From the NCBI RefSeq assembly GCF_015354735.1, contig NZ_JACEFJ010000002.1, positions 62,001-126,000 of the forward strand: DNA of 64,000 nt, in the 5' to 3' direction. Source of the DNA: Pararhodonellum marinum (GTDB taxonomy: Bacteria; Bacteroidota; Bacteroidia; Cytophagales; Cyclobacteriaceae). A model generated the notes under the pieces. The model was not told the origin of the DNA, ran no database searches, and worked only from the letters and a program-made list of their open reading frames with translations. This document shows positions 1 to 8,200 of the stretch, one piece after another. The translations under genes and the position numbers were made by a program. How positions within the stretch are numbered: position 1 is the first letter of the stretch; each line of letters starts with the position of its first letter.

Positions 1-1018
1 GTGCAATGCTTTTACGAATACCGACATCACCAATTATTACATCAGCTTACCGGCAGTAAATTTGGAAACGGCATTTTGGCTGGAATCTGATAGAATGCTC
101 CACCTGAACTTAAGCCCAAAAACCATTGAAACCCAAAGAAAGGTAGTGATCGAGGAGTTCAAACAACGCTATCTCAATCAGCCCTACGGCAATGCCTTTC
201 ATTTGGTCAGGGATTTGGCATTTGACACCCACCCCTATCAGTGGCCAACCATAGGCAGGGACATTGATGATATAGAAAATTACCAAAGTCAGGACGTAGA
301 GGAATTTTATTTCACCCATTACCGGCCTGACAATGCGGTGATGGTAGTAGCAGGCGATGTTACGCTTGAGCAGGTCAAGCACTTGTCAAAGAAATGGTTT
401 GGTGATATTCCTTCAGGAAATATGCCCAAGAAATCCATCCCCAAAGAATTGCCTCAGATCAGTAAAAAATCCAAAACGGTGATGGAGGAAGTCCCAACTG
501 ACGCACTATATAAAGTCTACCATGTTCCCGGAAGGTTGGAAAGCGGGTATTTGGAAGCTGATTTGATCACAGACATCCTGGGCTTTGGCCGATCCTCCTT
601 TTTGGAGCATCGCTTGGTCAAAAACTCCGACCTCTTTGCCACCGTCAGCGGCTATGTATTGGGGAATGTGGATCCTGGCCTGATGGTCTTTACCGGAAAA
701 ATGGAAAAAGGGAGAACTGCAGAAGAGGCTGAAAAGTTGCTTGACGAAACCATTGCCGAATTTATAGATCAACCGATCCCTGAACCTGTGTTGCAAAAAG
801 TAAAAAACCAAGCAGAAGCCATGAAGACCTATGAAACAGTGCAACTGCTCAACAGGGCAATGAGCTTGGCCTACTATGCCCATTTGGGAAATCCTGACCT
901 GTATCAAACAGAATACGTCAAAAAGACCGCCATCAGTGGTGAGCGTATTTCTGAAGCTGCCAAAGCATTTTTGCGTGAAGAAAATGCCACAGTGCTATAT
1001 TATAAATCCAATACCTAA
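1..1018 (+). CDS. M16 family zinc peptidase (5' truncated by window edge)
   Basis: Reading frame is open from base 2, so the gene begins upstream of the window; the TTG at 62 is internal. The visible part starts just after the HxxEH site expected of M16 (pitrilysin/insulinase-like) peptidases. It reads NAFTNTD...TNYY, WLESDRM, then RKVVIEEF, whose glutamates fit the third zinc ligand region, followed by HYRPDNAVMVVAGD, the usual end of the first M16 domain, and an inactive-type second domain to the stop. In Bacteroidota such proteins are commonly exported and occur in pairs. Signal peptide and HxxEH cannot be seen here. Family sure, substrate unknown. Confidence 0.88.
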   Translation, partial: CNAFTNTDITNYYISLPAVNLETAFWLESDRMLHLNLSPKTIETQRKVVIEEFKQRYLNQPYGNAFHLVRDLAFDTHPYQWPTIGRDIDDIENYQSQDVEEFYFTHYRPDNAVMVVAGDVTLEQVKHLSKKWFGDIPSGNMPKKSIPKELPQISKKSKTVMEEVPTDALYKVYHVPGRLESGYLEADLITDILGFGRSSFLEHRLVKNSDLFATVSGYVLGNVDPGLMVFTGKMEKGRTAEEAEKLLDETIAEFIDQPIPEPVLQKVKNQAEAMKTYETVQLLNRAMSLAYYAHLGNPDLYQTEYVKKTAISGERISEAAKAFLREENATVLYYKSNT

Positions 1019-1049
1019 TTCTTTAAAACACATTTTAATTTCCATAGCC

Positions 1050-1535
1050 ATGAACAACATTAGAATCGGAATGGGTTACGATGTACATCAGTTGAAAGAG
1101 GGCCATCCTTTTTGGCTGGGTGGCATCCAACTGGCTCATGAAAAAGGAGCAGTAGGACACTCCGATGCAGATGTGCTGATCCATGTGATCTGTGATGCCT
1201 TGTTGGGAGCCGCCAACTTGAGGGATATCGGTTACCATTTTTCGGATAAGGATGCCAAATACAAAGGGATTGACAGCAAGATCCTACTCAGGGAAGTCAT
1301 GGCCCTCCTGAGAAAAGAGGGCTATGAATTGGGTAACTTGGACAGTACCATTTGCCTGCAAATCCCCAAACTGAATCCCCATATCCCGGAAATGAAGGCT
1401 TGTTTAGCGAAAGTCATGGAAGTACCTGAAAACAACATCTCCATCAAAGCCACCACAACCGAAAAGCTGGGTTTTGTGGGTAGAGAAGAAGGCGTTTCAG
1501 CCTATTGTGTGGCCTTGATTTACCAAAAAAGCTAA
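1050..1535 (+). CDS. ispF: 2-C-methyl-D-erythritol 2,4-cyclodiphosphate synthase
   Basis: 161 aa, the normal IspF length. It cyclises CDP-methylerythritol 2-phosphate to methylerythritol cyclodiphosphate in the non-mevalonate isoprenoid pathway, in the cytoplasm as a trimer. Metal ligands are visible as D11-V-H13 in GYDVHQL, with the GHSDADVLIH stretch and the ATTTEKLGF loop near the C-terminus. An ATG at 1050 gives the canonical N-terminus NIRIGMGYDVH; a longer in-frame opening from 876 runs inside the peptidase gene and is rejected. mnmD follows after 4 nt, so the two are likely co-transcribed. Isoprenoid supply also matters for the prenyl-lipid enzyme at 30016. Confidence 0.97.
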   Translation: MNNIRIGMGYDVHQLKEGHPFWLGGIQLAHEKGAVGHSDADVLIHVICDALLGAANLRDIGYHFSDKDAKYKGIDSKILLREVMALLRKEGYELGNLDSTICLQIPKLNPHIPEMKACLAKVMEVPENNISIKATTTEKLGFVGREEGVSAYCVALIYQKS

Positions 1536-1539
1536 GGGT

Positions 1540-2223
1540 ATGGAAAGAAAAGTGAAATTGATCACCACAGAGGATGGCTCCCATTCTTTGTTCGTGCCCG
1601 AGCTCAATGAAACCTACCATTCCTTTCACGGCGCCTTTCGTGAATCTTACCACGTGTTTATCCTTTATGGATTGGAGGTTTGGCATGCCAAAAATAGAAC
1701 AACGGTACCTATCAGGGTTTTTGAAATGGGTTTCGGTACAGGCCTCAATGCCTGGATGGCGCAAATTTGGGCAGAGCAAAATCTGATCCCCATGCTTTAC
1801 CATACCGTTGAACCTTTTCCTATAGAAAAGGAAATTTATGAGCAGCTCAATTACGCCGAAATAGATGAAGGTTTTTCCCATTATGGACATTTTCTTGAGA
1901 TGCTCCACGCAGCCCCTTGGGGCATAGGCGAGCCGCTTACTCCTTATTTCAACATGAAAAAAGAAAAGATTACTTTGGAAGAAGTCCAATTGTACCCAAG
2001 CGATGTAATTTTTTACGATGCTTTTGCACCAAACAAACAGCCGGAACTTTGGACCAAAGAGATGTTGGAAAAAGTGGTTGAATCCATGAAGGCTGGGGCA
2101 GTTTTTGTCACCTACTGTGCCAAGGGGCAAGTGAAAAGGGATTTGGCAGACCTTGGTCTTCACGTAGAAACCATCCCAGGCCCTCCCGGCAAAAAAGAAA
2201 TGACACGGGCTTGGAAATTCTGA
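1540..2223 (+). CDS. mnmD: tRNA (5-methylaminomethyl-2-thiouridine) methyltransferase MnmD
   Basis: 227 aa, the stand-alone methyltransferase form of the MnmC N-terminal domain (DUF752). It would methylate nm5s2U to mnm5s2U at the wobble base of tRNAs, using SAM. Motif I is FEMGFGTGLN at residues 61-70, and the family signature YDAFAPNKQPELW lies at 159-171 with D160. No FAD-oxidase half is present, which is usual for Bacteroidota. It starts 4 nt after ispF. The C-terminus GPPGKKEMTRA is also typical of the family. Function by family; the modification state in this organism is not shown. Confidence 0.9.
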   Translation: MERKVKLITTEDGSHSLFVPELNETYHSFHGAFRESYHVFILYGLEVWHAKNRTTVPIRVFEMGFGTGLNAWMAQIWAEQNLIPMLYHTVEPFPIEKEIYEQLNYAEIDEGFSHYGHFLEMLHAAPWGIGEPLTPYFNMKKEKITLEEVQLYPSDVIFYDAFAPNKQPELWTKEMLEKVVESMKAGAVFVTYCAKGQVKRDLADLGLHVETIPGPPGKKEMTRAWKF

Positions 2224-2230
2224 GGATCAT

Positions 2231-3214
2231 TTAATTCCAAACTCTTTCAAAAAAGGCTTGGGCATTTTTGTAGGCCAGCTTTTCCAATTGCTCAGGATTC
2301 AACTGGTTTCTTAAATGCGCTAAAATGGAAGGGTATTTACTGGCATTCTCCACATTGGGAAAATAAAAAGGGATCCTACTTCTGTCAGGGAAGCTATGGG
2401 TATAAAAAAAATCTGCCCCAAATGCCATTTGATCTTCCAGCCCGTTTTGAAACCCATACATCAGGTGGTCAAAGATGCGCTCTGGGTTTTCGGTATCAAG
2501 GAATGCCCGGAGGAAATTGATGCCAATGATCCCTTTTCTATGCAGCACCTCCCTGGCAAATTCATCTGTCAGATTTCTGGGATGTTGCCACAAAGTCCTA
2601 AAATTGGAATGAGAAGCGATGACGGGAATTTCCAGGTTCGATTTATCCAGATGATTCAGAATACCTTCTGCCAACAAGTCTGAGGTATGGGAGAGGTCAA
2701 TGGCTATTTTTCTGCCTGACAGGTAATCCAAAAGCCTTCTGCCATCATCTTTTAGTCCAACTTGGGTATAATTGCCTCCTCCAAAACGGTTTTCTCCATG
2801 GTGTGTGAGGCTGATATAGGCCAATTTACCAGTCTTCTCAATCAAACTTTCAAGCTGCTCAAAGGCTGCGTTTATGGATGCCTCCTCGTTGGCCAAACCT
2901 GCGGCATTTTCAATCGCAGTGACCAGACCTATTTGATTTTGCTTATCCAGCGTTTTGATAAAATGTAAATCGACGGGAGCCACTTCCTGCGTATGATCGG
3001 CCATCACCTGTTGAAAAGCATCAGCCTGCTTCTGCGCAAGGGTCATGCTTTCTGAGGTTACATCCGTGTAGATGGCCAATACCTGAAGCTTGACCCCACC
3101 CTGTTTTAGAAAAGGCAAAGCACAGCCGATATCCTCAGTAGCTGTCGCTCGGGCTGTCGGAACTTTGGCGAGGTAAGACAATAAATCACAGTGTAGGTCA
3201 ACGATGGGTTGCAT
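2231..3214 (-). CDS. Peptidase family M19 (membrane/renal dipeptidase-like)
   Basis: 327 aa, no signal peptide. The binuclear zinc site of M19 dipeptidases can be followed: H8 and D10 in DLHCD, E102 in AIENAAG, H175 in IDLSHTS and H202 in ASHSN, with the family sequence HPRNLTDE soon after. It should cleave dipeptides, with D-residues tolerated at the C-terminal position. It is convergent with mnmD (8 nt apart) and divergent from the kynurenine genes. A second, more distant M19 member lies at 57790. Substrate unknown; the short intracellular form suggests peptide or murein recycling. Confidence 0.88.
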   Translation of the reverse strand: MQPIVDLHCDLLSYLAKVPTARATATEDIGCALPFLKQGGVKLQVLAIYTDVTSESMTLAQKQADAFQQVMADHTQEVAPVDLHFIKTLDKQNQIGLVTAIENAAGLANEEASINAAFEQLESLIEKTGKLAYISLTHHGENRFGGGNYTQVGLKDDGRRLLDYLSGRKIAIDLSHTSDLLAEGILNHLDKSNLEIPVIASHSNFRTLWQHPRNLTDEFAREVLHRKGIIGINFLRAFLDTENPERIFDHLMYGFQNGLEDQMAFGADFFYTHSFPDRSRIPFYFPNVENASKYPSILAHLRNQLNPEQLEKLAYKNAQAFFERVWN

Positions 3215-3320
3215 ATTTTCAAACTTCTGATGGCTATCTTACAAAGGAAAACAAAAAGTGAAGGTTTTTTAATACTTTTAAGCTTAGATTTTGTTGTGTA
3301 TTTGAAAACCTAAACCTATC

Positions 3321-3833
3321 ATGCCCATATCAGCTCCCATCAACTTCAGAAAATGGATCGATGAGCACCGCCATTTGCTCAAACCACCCATAGGAAATCA
3401 GCAGATCTTTGTCGATAATGATGATTTTATCGTCATGGTGGTAGGCGGTCCCAATTCCAGAAAAGATTTTCACTACAATGAAGGAGAGGAGGTTTTTATG
3501 CAATTGGAGGGTGACATCACTTTAAAAGTGGTGGAAGATGGAAAACCCAAAGACATCCTCATTCAGGAAGGGGATCTCTTTCTGCTTCCCGCCAAAACCC
3601 CCCACAGTCCCAGAAGGCCTGCCAATACCATTGGTCTTGTATTTGAGCGCTACCGGAGAGCCGGAGAAAAAGACGGATTTATCTGGCATTGCGAAAACTG
3701 CGGCCACAAATTGTACGAGGAATTTGTAGAAATTACCGATATCGTCAACCAACTTCCCCCCATAATGGATCGTTTTTGGAACAATCCAAAGCACACGACC
3801 TGTTCCAATTGTGGAACCACCATGAAAAAATAA
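3321..3833 (+). CDS. nbaC: 3-hydroxyanthranilate 3,4-dioxygenase
   Basis: 170 aa cupin. It opens the ring of 3-hydroxyanthranilate to aminocarboxymuconate semialdehyde, which closes spontaneously to quinolinate. The catalytic iron ligands fit H51, E57 (HYNEGEE) and H95 (AKTPHSP). The C-terminal rubredoxin-like metal site of the bacterial enzyme is intact: C124/C127 and C161/C164. It is the first gene of a three-gene block with kynureninase (7 nt downstream) and kynurenine monooxygenase. Gene order is the reverse of pathway order. I saw no tryptophan dioxygenase or formamidase in the window. Confidence 0.95.
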   Translation: MPISAPINFRKWIDEHRHLLKPPIGNQQIFVDNDDFIVMVVGGPNSRKDFHYNEGEEVFMQLEGDITLKVVEDGKPKDILIQEGDLFLLPAKTPHSPRRPANTIGLVFERYRRAGEKDGFIWHCENCGHKLYEEFVEITDIVNQLPPIMDRFWNNPKHTTCSNCGTTMKK

Positions 3834-3840
3834 ATCATCC

Positions 3841-5127
3841 ATGACAGCCATCACTTACCAATTTTCCGAAACCTATGCCAGGGAATTGGACCATGCAGAC
3901 CCTTTGAAAGCTTATAGGGATGAATTTTATTTTCCCTTGGTTAAAGGAAAACCTGCCATCTATTTTTGCGGCAATTCCTTGGGGTTACAGCCCAAACGAA
4001 CCCGAATCAATATTGACAAAGAACTCCAAAACTGGGCAAATCAGGCAGTGGATGGGCATTTTTATGGAGAAGAGCCCTGGTATGACATCCGAAAAAAATC
4101 CAAGCCTATTTTGGGAGAATTGATGGGTGCCCTTGACCATGAAGTGGTGGCCATGAACAACCTCAGCAGCAACCTACACTTTTTGATGGTTTCCTTTTAT
4201 CGCCCAACAGAAAAACGTTTCAAAATCATCACGGAGGCTGGTGCCTTTCCTTCCGACATGTACATGTTGGAATCCCAAGTCAAGTTTCATGGTCTGGACC
4301 CTGAGAAAACCATCATAGAAATCGGGCCTCGGGAGGGAGAGCATATTTTAAGGACGGAAGATATCCTGGCTAAAATTACCGAAACAGGAGACGAATTGGC
4401 CTTGGTGATGATGGCCGGCTTACAATATTACACAGGCCAGGTTTTTGATATGGGAGCTATTACCAATAGCGCTCACCATGTTGGGGCCAAGGCCGGCTTT
4501 GACCTTGCCCATGCCGCTGGGAACATCACCATGAACCTGCATGATTGGGGAGTGGATTTTGCAGCTTGGTGCAGTTATAAATATTTGAATTCTGGTCCGG
4601 GAAATATTTCTGGCATTTATGTCCATGAAAGACATGCCGATGACCCTAGTTTACCTCGATTTGCAGGCTGGTGGGGACATGATGAAGCAGAAAGATTTAA
4701 AATGGAAAAGGGATTCAAACCTATGTATGGTGCAGATGGATGGCAACTCGCCAACACCAATGTACTCGGAATGGCAGCCCTACATGCATCTCTTGAACTG
4801 TTTCAGGAGGCCGGCATCCATAATTTGCGAAGAAAAAGTGAACTATTAACTGGGTATTTAGAGTTCTTGATCGGTGAAATCAATGGAGAAACCCAGGTAT
4901 TAGAAATTATAACTCCCAAAAATCCCCTGGAAAGGGGTTGCCAGTTATCTTTGCTGGTCCATAAAGGAGGTAAAAAAGTGTTTGACGAATTATATGAACA
5001 TGGTATTGTAGGGGACTGGCGGCATCCAAATGTCATCAGAGTTGCTCCTACACCACTGTATAACAGCTTTGAAGATGTGAATCGATTTGCAAACATCCTC
5101 AAGCAATCCCTTGTTAAATTTGCGTAG
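3841..5127 (+). CDS. kynU: Kynureninase
   Basis: 428 aa, full length. This PLP enzyme cleaves 3-hydroxykynurenine to 3-hydroxyanthranilate and alanine. The Schiff-base lysine is K247 in CSYKYLNSGPG; the N-terminal YFCGNSLGLQP and the GFDLAHAAGN segment with its PLP-binding aspartate D221 are also clear. Eight nt after the dioxygenase and 18 nt before the monooxygenase gene, so one operon. Product feeds the upstream gene's enzyme. Confidence 0.97.
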   Translation: MTAITYQFSETYARELDHADPLKAYRDEFYFPLVKGKPAIYFCGNSLGLQPKRTRINIDKELQNWANQAVDGHFYGEEPWYDIRKKSKPILGELMGALDHEVVAMNNLSSNLHFLMVSFYRPTEKRFKIITEAGAFPSDMYMLESQVKFHGLDPEKTIIEIGPREGEHILRTEDILAKITETGDELALVMMAGLQYYTGQVFDMGAITNSAHHVGAKAGFDLAHAAGNITMNLHDWGVDFAAWCSYKYLNSGPGNISGIYVHERHADDPSLPRFAGWWGHDEAERFKMEKGFKPMYGADGWQLANTNVLGMAALHASLELFQEAGIHNLRRKSELLTGYLEFLIGEINGETQVLEIITPKNPLERGCQLSLLVHKGGKKVFDELYEHGIVGDWRHPNVIRVAPTPLYNSFEDVNRFANILKQSLVKFA

Positions 5128-5145
5128 CAACAGACTTAGAAATTG

Positions 5146-6501
5146 ATGAAAAATAACAATATAAGCATCTTAGGAGCCGGCTTGATCGGCTCTTTATTAG
5201 GAGTTTATTTGAGAAAAAGAGGACTGAATGTTTCCATTTTCGAAAAAAGGTCCGACAACAGAAATGACCAATACAAAGAAGAGGGAAGGTCTATCAATAT
5301 GGCCTTGAGTCATAGGGGTTGGAAAGCTTTGGAAAAAGTGGGTTTGAAGGAAAAAATTGAACCCCTTGCCATTCCCATGTATGGTAGAAGGGTTCATGAT
5401 GAACATGGAAGAACAAGTTTCCTCCCCTACGGTAAAGACCAACAAGCCATTTACTCCATCTCTAGAGGCAAATTCAACCAAATCCTTTTGGAAGAGGCGG
5501 AAAAAGAGGGTGCCCAACTTTTCTTTGATCACAAGTGTGTGGATGTCAACATTTATACCCATCAGATCAAATTCCTACTTCCAGATGAGGAGGTGAAAAG
5601 GGTGGCCTCAGATGTGATCATCGGGGCAGATGGAGCCTATTCTTCTTTAAGGCATGCCATGCAAAAGCAAGTTAGGTTCAATTTCTCCCAAGAGTACATT
5701 TCCCATGGCTACAAGGAATTGACCATCCCCCCTAATGCGGAAGGCGAGTTTGCCATGGATCCCAATGCCCTTCACATTTGGCCAAGGGGTAACTTCATGT
5801 TGATCGCCCTTCCCAATCCTGATAAATCCTTTACTTGCACCCTTTTTCTTCCATTTGAAGGCACCAAGGTGTGTTTTGATAAAATCCATGACCAAAGGGA
5901 TGTAGAAAGTATTTTCAAAACCTATTTTGATGACGCATTTGATATGATGCCTCATCTGACTTCTGAGTTTTTTAAAAACCCTACCTCCGCACTGATTAAC
6001 ATCAATTGTTACCCTTGGGTCAAAAACCAATGTGTTTTGATTGGAGATGCTTCCCATGCCATGGTCCCTTTTTATGGACAAGGAATGAACAGCGGCTTTG
6101 AAGACTGTGATATCTTGGATGACTTGCTGGCAAAGTTTGGTACCACTTCTTGGGAATTGGTACTCGAAAAATTTCAAAAAATCCGTAAGCCGGACACCGA
6201 TGCGGTATGCCAATTGGCATTGGAAAACTTTATTGAAATGAGAGACAGCGTGTCGGATCCTAAATTCCAAATCCGTAAAAAAATTGAAGCCAAATTACAT
6301 GAATTGTATCCTAAGGAGTGGATTCCCCTTTATACCATGGTGACTTTTACCTCCATCCCTTATACTGAGGCTTATGCACAAGGTAAGCTGCAGGACTTGA
6401 TCATGAACAAGATCATGGCAGACCCATTGATTACTCAAAATTGGGATAAGTTAGATTACGAAGACATCATCAATCAAGTGGAAACAGCCAAGGCAGTTTA
6501 A
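5146..6501 (+). CDS. kmo: Kynurenine 3-monooxygenase
   Basis: 451 aa flavoprotein hydroxylase converting kynurenine to 3-hydroxykynurenine with NADPH and O2. The Rossmann motif GAGLIGS is near residues 10-16, the second FAD motif IIGADGAYSSLR is mid-protein and the third, LIGDASHAMVPFYGQGMN, is near residue 300. The ATG at 5146 is preferred over the in-frame TTG at 5143. It ends the operon; a strong hairpin at 6517-6550 follows. Together with the two preceding genes it makes the kynurenine-to-quinolinate limb of de novo NAD synthesis. Confidence 0.96.
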   Translation: MKNNNISILGAGLIGSLLGVYLRKRGLNVSIFEKRSDNRNDQYKEEGRSINMALSHRGWKALEKVGLKEKIEPLAIPMYGRRVHDEHGRTSFLPYGKDQQAIYSISRGKFNQILLEEAEKEGAQLFFDHKCVDVNIYTHQIKFLLPDEEVKRVASDVIIGADGAYSSLRHAMQKQVRFNFSQEYISHGYKELTIPPNAEGEFAMDPNALHIWPRGNFMLIALPNPDKSFTCTLFLPFEGTKVCFDKIHDQRDVESIFKTYFDDAFDMMPHLTSEFFKNPTSALININCYPWVKNQCVLIGDASHAMVPFYGQGMNSGFEDCDILDDLLAKFGTTSWELVLEKFQKIRKPDTDAVCQLALENFIEMRDSVSDPKFQIRKKIEAKLHELYPKEWIPLYTMVTFTSIPYTEAYAQGKLQDLIMNKIMADPLITQNWDKLDYEDIINQVETAKAV

Positions 6502-6516
6502 ACTATGCCTTTCCTT

Positions 6517-6550
6517 AAAAGACCAGCTGACCTCAAAGCTGGTCTTTTTT
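6517..6550. terminator. Bidirectional rho-independent terminator
   Basis: Perfect 12-bp arms (6517-6528 and 6537-6548) around an 8-nt loop, flanked by an A-run on one side and a T-run on the other. It lies between the convergent kmo and mtgA genes and just touches the mtgA stop codon, so it probably serves both. Confidence 0.85.
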
Positions 6551-7244
6551 ATTGGCCAAAAGGTAGCTGTTCCAAATTGTTCATTTGGCGCATGATCCAA
6601 TTTTGCCTTGTCCGAATGTAGGCAGTAGGCTTGGACGGTGACCAACGCAATGGATTAGGGAGGACTGCAGCAATCAATGCAGCTTCCTGACGGCTGATTT
6701 TAGCTGCCTCTTTTTTGAAATAAAACTGTGATGCGGCCTCCACCCCATAGATTCCATCCCCCATTTCTATCACATTCAAGTATACCTCTAAAATCCTTTC
6801 TTTAGGCCATATCACCTCTATTAATAAAGTGAAGTAGGCTTCCAAGCCTTTTCTTACAAAGTTTTTTCCCGGCCATAGAAAGACGTTTTTTGCTGTTTGT
6901 TGGCTGATGGTACTGGCTCCTCTCACCCTACGGCCTGCTTCCCTATCCTTCATTGCTTTTTGGATCTCCTCTGTATCAAAACCAAAATGACTCATAAATT
7001 TCTGGTCTTCTGAAGCGACCACAGCTTGAGGAAGGTGACGGGAAATTTCCTTCATCGGTTTCCATTTTTTATGCACAAGCACCTGCCTTTGCCCGTCACT
7101 AGCCTGTTCTACCATTCGGATAACCATCAAAGGGGTGAAAGGAACCGGTACAAAGCGGTACAAAATGGTAAGTCCTATGGAAAGGAAAAAAAACCATAGG
7201 ATGATTTTACCGATAAACCAGATTAATTTTTTGATTGGTTTCAT
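6549..7244 (-). CDS. mtgA: Monofunctional biosynthetic peptidoglycan transglycosylase
   Basis: 231 aa, the size of stand-alone GT51 enzymes that polymerise lipid II into glycan strands without a transpeptidase domain. One N-terminal membrane anchor spans about residues 9-28. GT51 motifs are in order: ASEDQKFMSHFGFD with the catalytic glutamate, RVRGASTISQQ, and the KERILEVYLN / GDGIYGVEAAS region. Its 5' end lies 22 nt after the end of the methyltransferase gene on the same strand. Confidence 0.95.
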   Translation of the reverse strand: MKPIKKLIWFIGKIILWFFFLSIGLTILYRFVPVPFTPLMVIRMVEQASDGQRQVLVHKKWKPMKEISRHLPQAVVASEDQKFMSHFGFDTEEIQKAMKDREAGRRVRGASTISQQTAKNVFLWPGKNFVRKGLEAYFTLLIEVIWPKERILEVYLNVIEMGDGIYGVEAASQFYFKKEAAKISRQEAALIAAVLPNPLRWSPSKPTAYIRTRQNWIMRQMNNLEQLPFGQ

Positions 7245-7266
7245 AATTTTTGGAAAAGGTCAATCC

Positions 7267-8085
7267 TCAAACATACGCTGTGGCTTGGATAAATCGATAA
7301 TAAAAAATAGAGTGTGAAAGATCCCTGAGTTCATCCATGGCTACCTGCATGGCGGCCACTTCCTCCTCATTCAATAATTTTTCCTCCAGCAAGGCAGGGG
7401 CACCACTACTCATCAGATTTTTCCAATAGTTAAAAACCAACTTTTTTTCATGTTGGTCGCGGCTATCAAGATGGAAGCCACCAGAGCGTAATTCAATATT
7501 TTGATAGCCAGCTTCGTCCAATAAGTCTCCCAGCCTTGCGCCTACTTGCGGGTCACCCCCTATGGAAACTTGGTAGTCGTTGTAAATTTTCCAATAGGTA
7601 ACCACTTCTTGCCGAACAGGATAGGTATAGAAAGTGGCATTGAAAACTTCTGTGAGGATGATTTTTGCACCCCTACTCAAAAAGGGTTTCATGGAATGCA
7701 AGATCTTTACAGGCTGCTGTACATGCTCCAGCACCCAGCAAACAAAAGCCCCGTCATATTTCCCAGGCAGGTCCAGCTTGGTCGCATCCTGCTGCAGAAA
7801 CCTGACTTTCTCCAGCCCATAGCCCAACTTGGCCATGTTTTGCTCTGCTTTTTGAATTTGACGGGGTTCATATTCCACGCCAGTGATTTGAAGATGGGGA
7901 TACCTTCTCAATAAAATTTCGGTCTGAGCTCCTACACCGCTACCCAGCTCCAAAATATGCTTCTGTTCATTAAAATGAATAAAATCATAGATTTTGTTTT
8001 CAATGACTTTGGCCTGTTCTCTAAGCCGCTCCTGCTCTACCTCGTGATATCCATGAATGTATTTGGGTTCTTTTCTCTGATCCAT
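7267..8085 (-). CDS. Class I SAM-dependent methyltransferase
   Basis: 272 aa from the ATG at 8085; an in-frame TTG at 8106 would add seven residues and is less likely. Motif I reads ILELGSGVGAQTE near residue 45, followed by an acidic post-I position in VEYEPRQ and FVCWVLEHVQQP as motif IV. The C-terminal third is helical and ends with FYYRFIQATA. This resembles small-molecule or lipid methyltransferases of the UbiE/Methyltransf_25 type. Substrate not recognisable. Same strand as mtgA downstream. Confidence 0.8.
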   Translation of the reverse strand: MDQRKEPKYIHGYHEVEQERLREQAKVIENKIYDFIHFNEQKHILELGSGVGAQTEILLRRYPHLQITGVEYEPRQIQKAEQNMAKLGYGLEKVRFLQQDATKLDLPGKYDGAFVCWVLEHVQQPVKILHSMKPFLSRGAKIILTEVFNATFYTYPVRQEVVTYWKIYNDYQVSIGGDPQVGARLGDLLDEAGYQNIELRSGGFHLDSRDQHEKKLVFNYWKNLMSSGAPALLEEKLLNEEEVAAMQVAMDELRDLSHSIFYYRFIQATAYV

Positions 8086-8142
8086 GCCTAAGGGAAATTC
8101 CCACAAATAAAGTTAGATTCCTTGGGATTAAAAATGGGACAT

Positions 8143-8175
8143 AAAAAATCCTGACCAATTTAAACCGATCAGGAT
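8143..8175 (-). terminator. Rho-independent terminator after hflX
   Basis: Read on the minus strand, arms ATCCTGA (8169-8175) and TCAGGAT (8148-8154) enclose a loop with extra pairing and are followed by a T-run to 8143. It lies directly after the hflX stop. Confidence 0.75.
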
Positions 8176-8200
8176 CTCAAAAATTAATATTTATGGCTGC

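Noticed and set aside
876-1049. N-terminal extension of ispF
   Set aside because: Runs inside the M16 peptidase gene; the ATG at 1050 gives the canonical IspF start.
1444-2163. 239-codon minus-strand opening
   Set aside because: Lies wholly antisense to mnmD, whose motifs are complete; composition is that of a shadow frame.
5647-6270. 207-codon minus-strand opening
   Set aside because: Antisense to kmo, which has all three flavin motifs.
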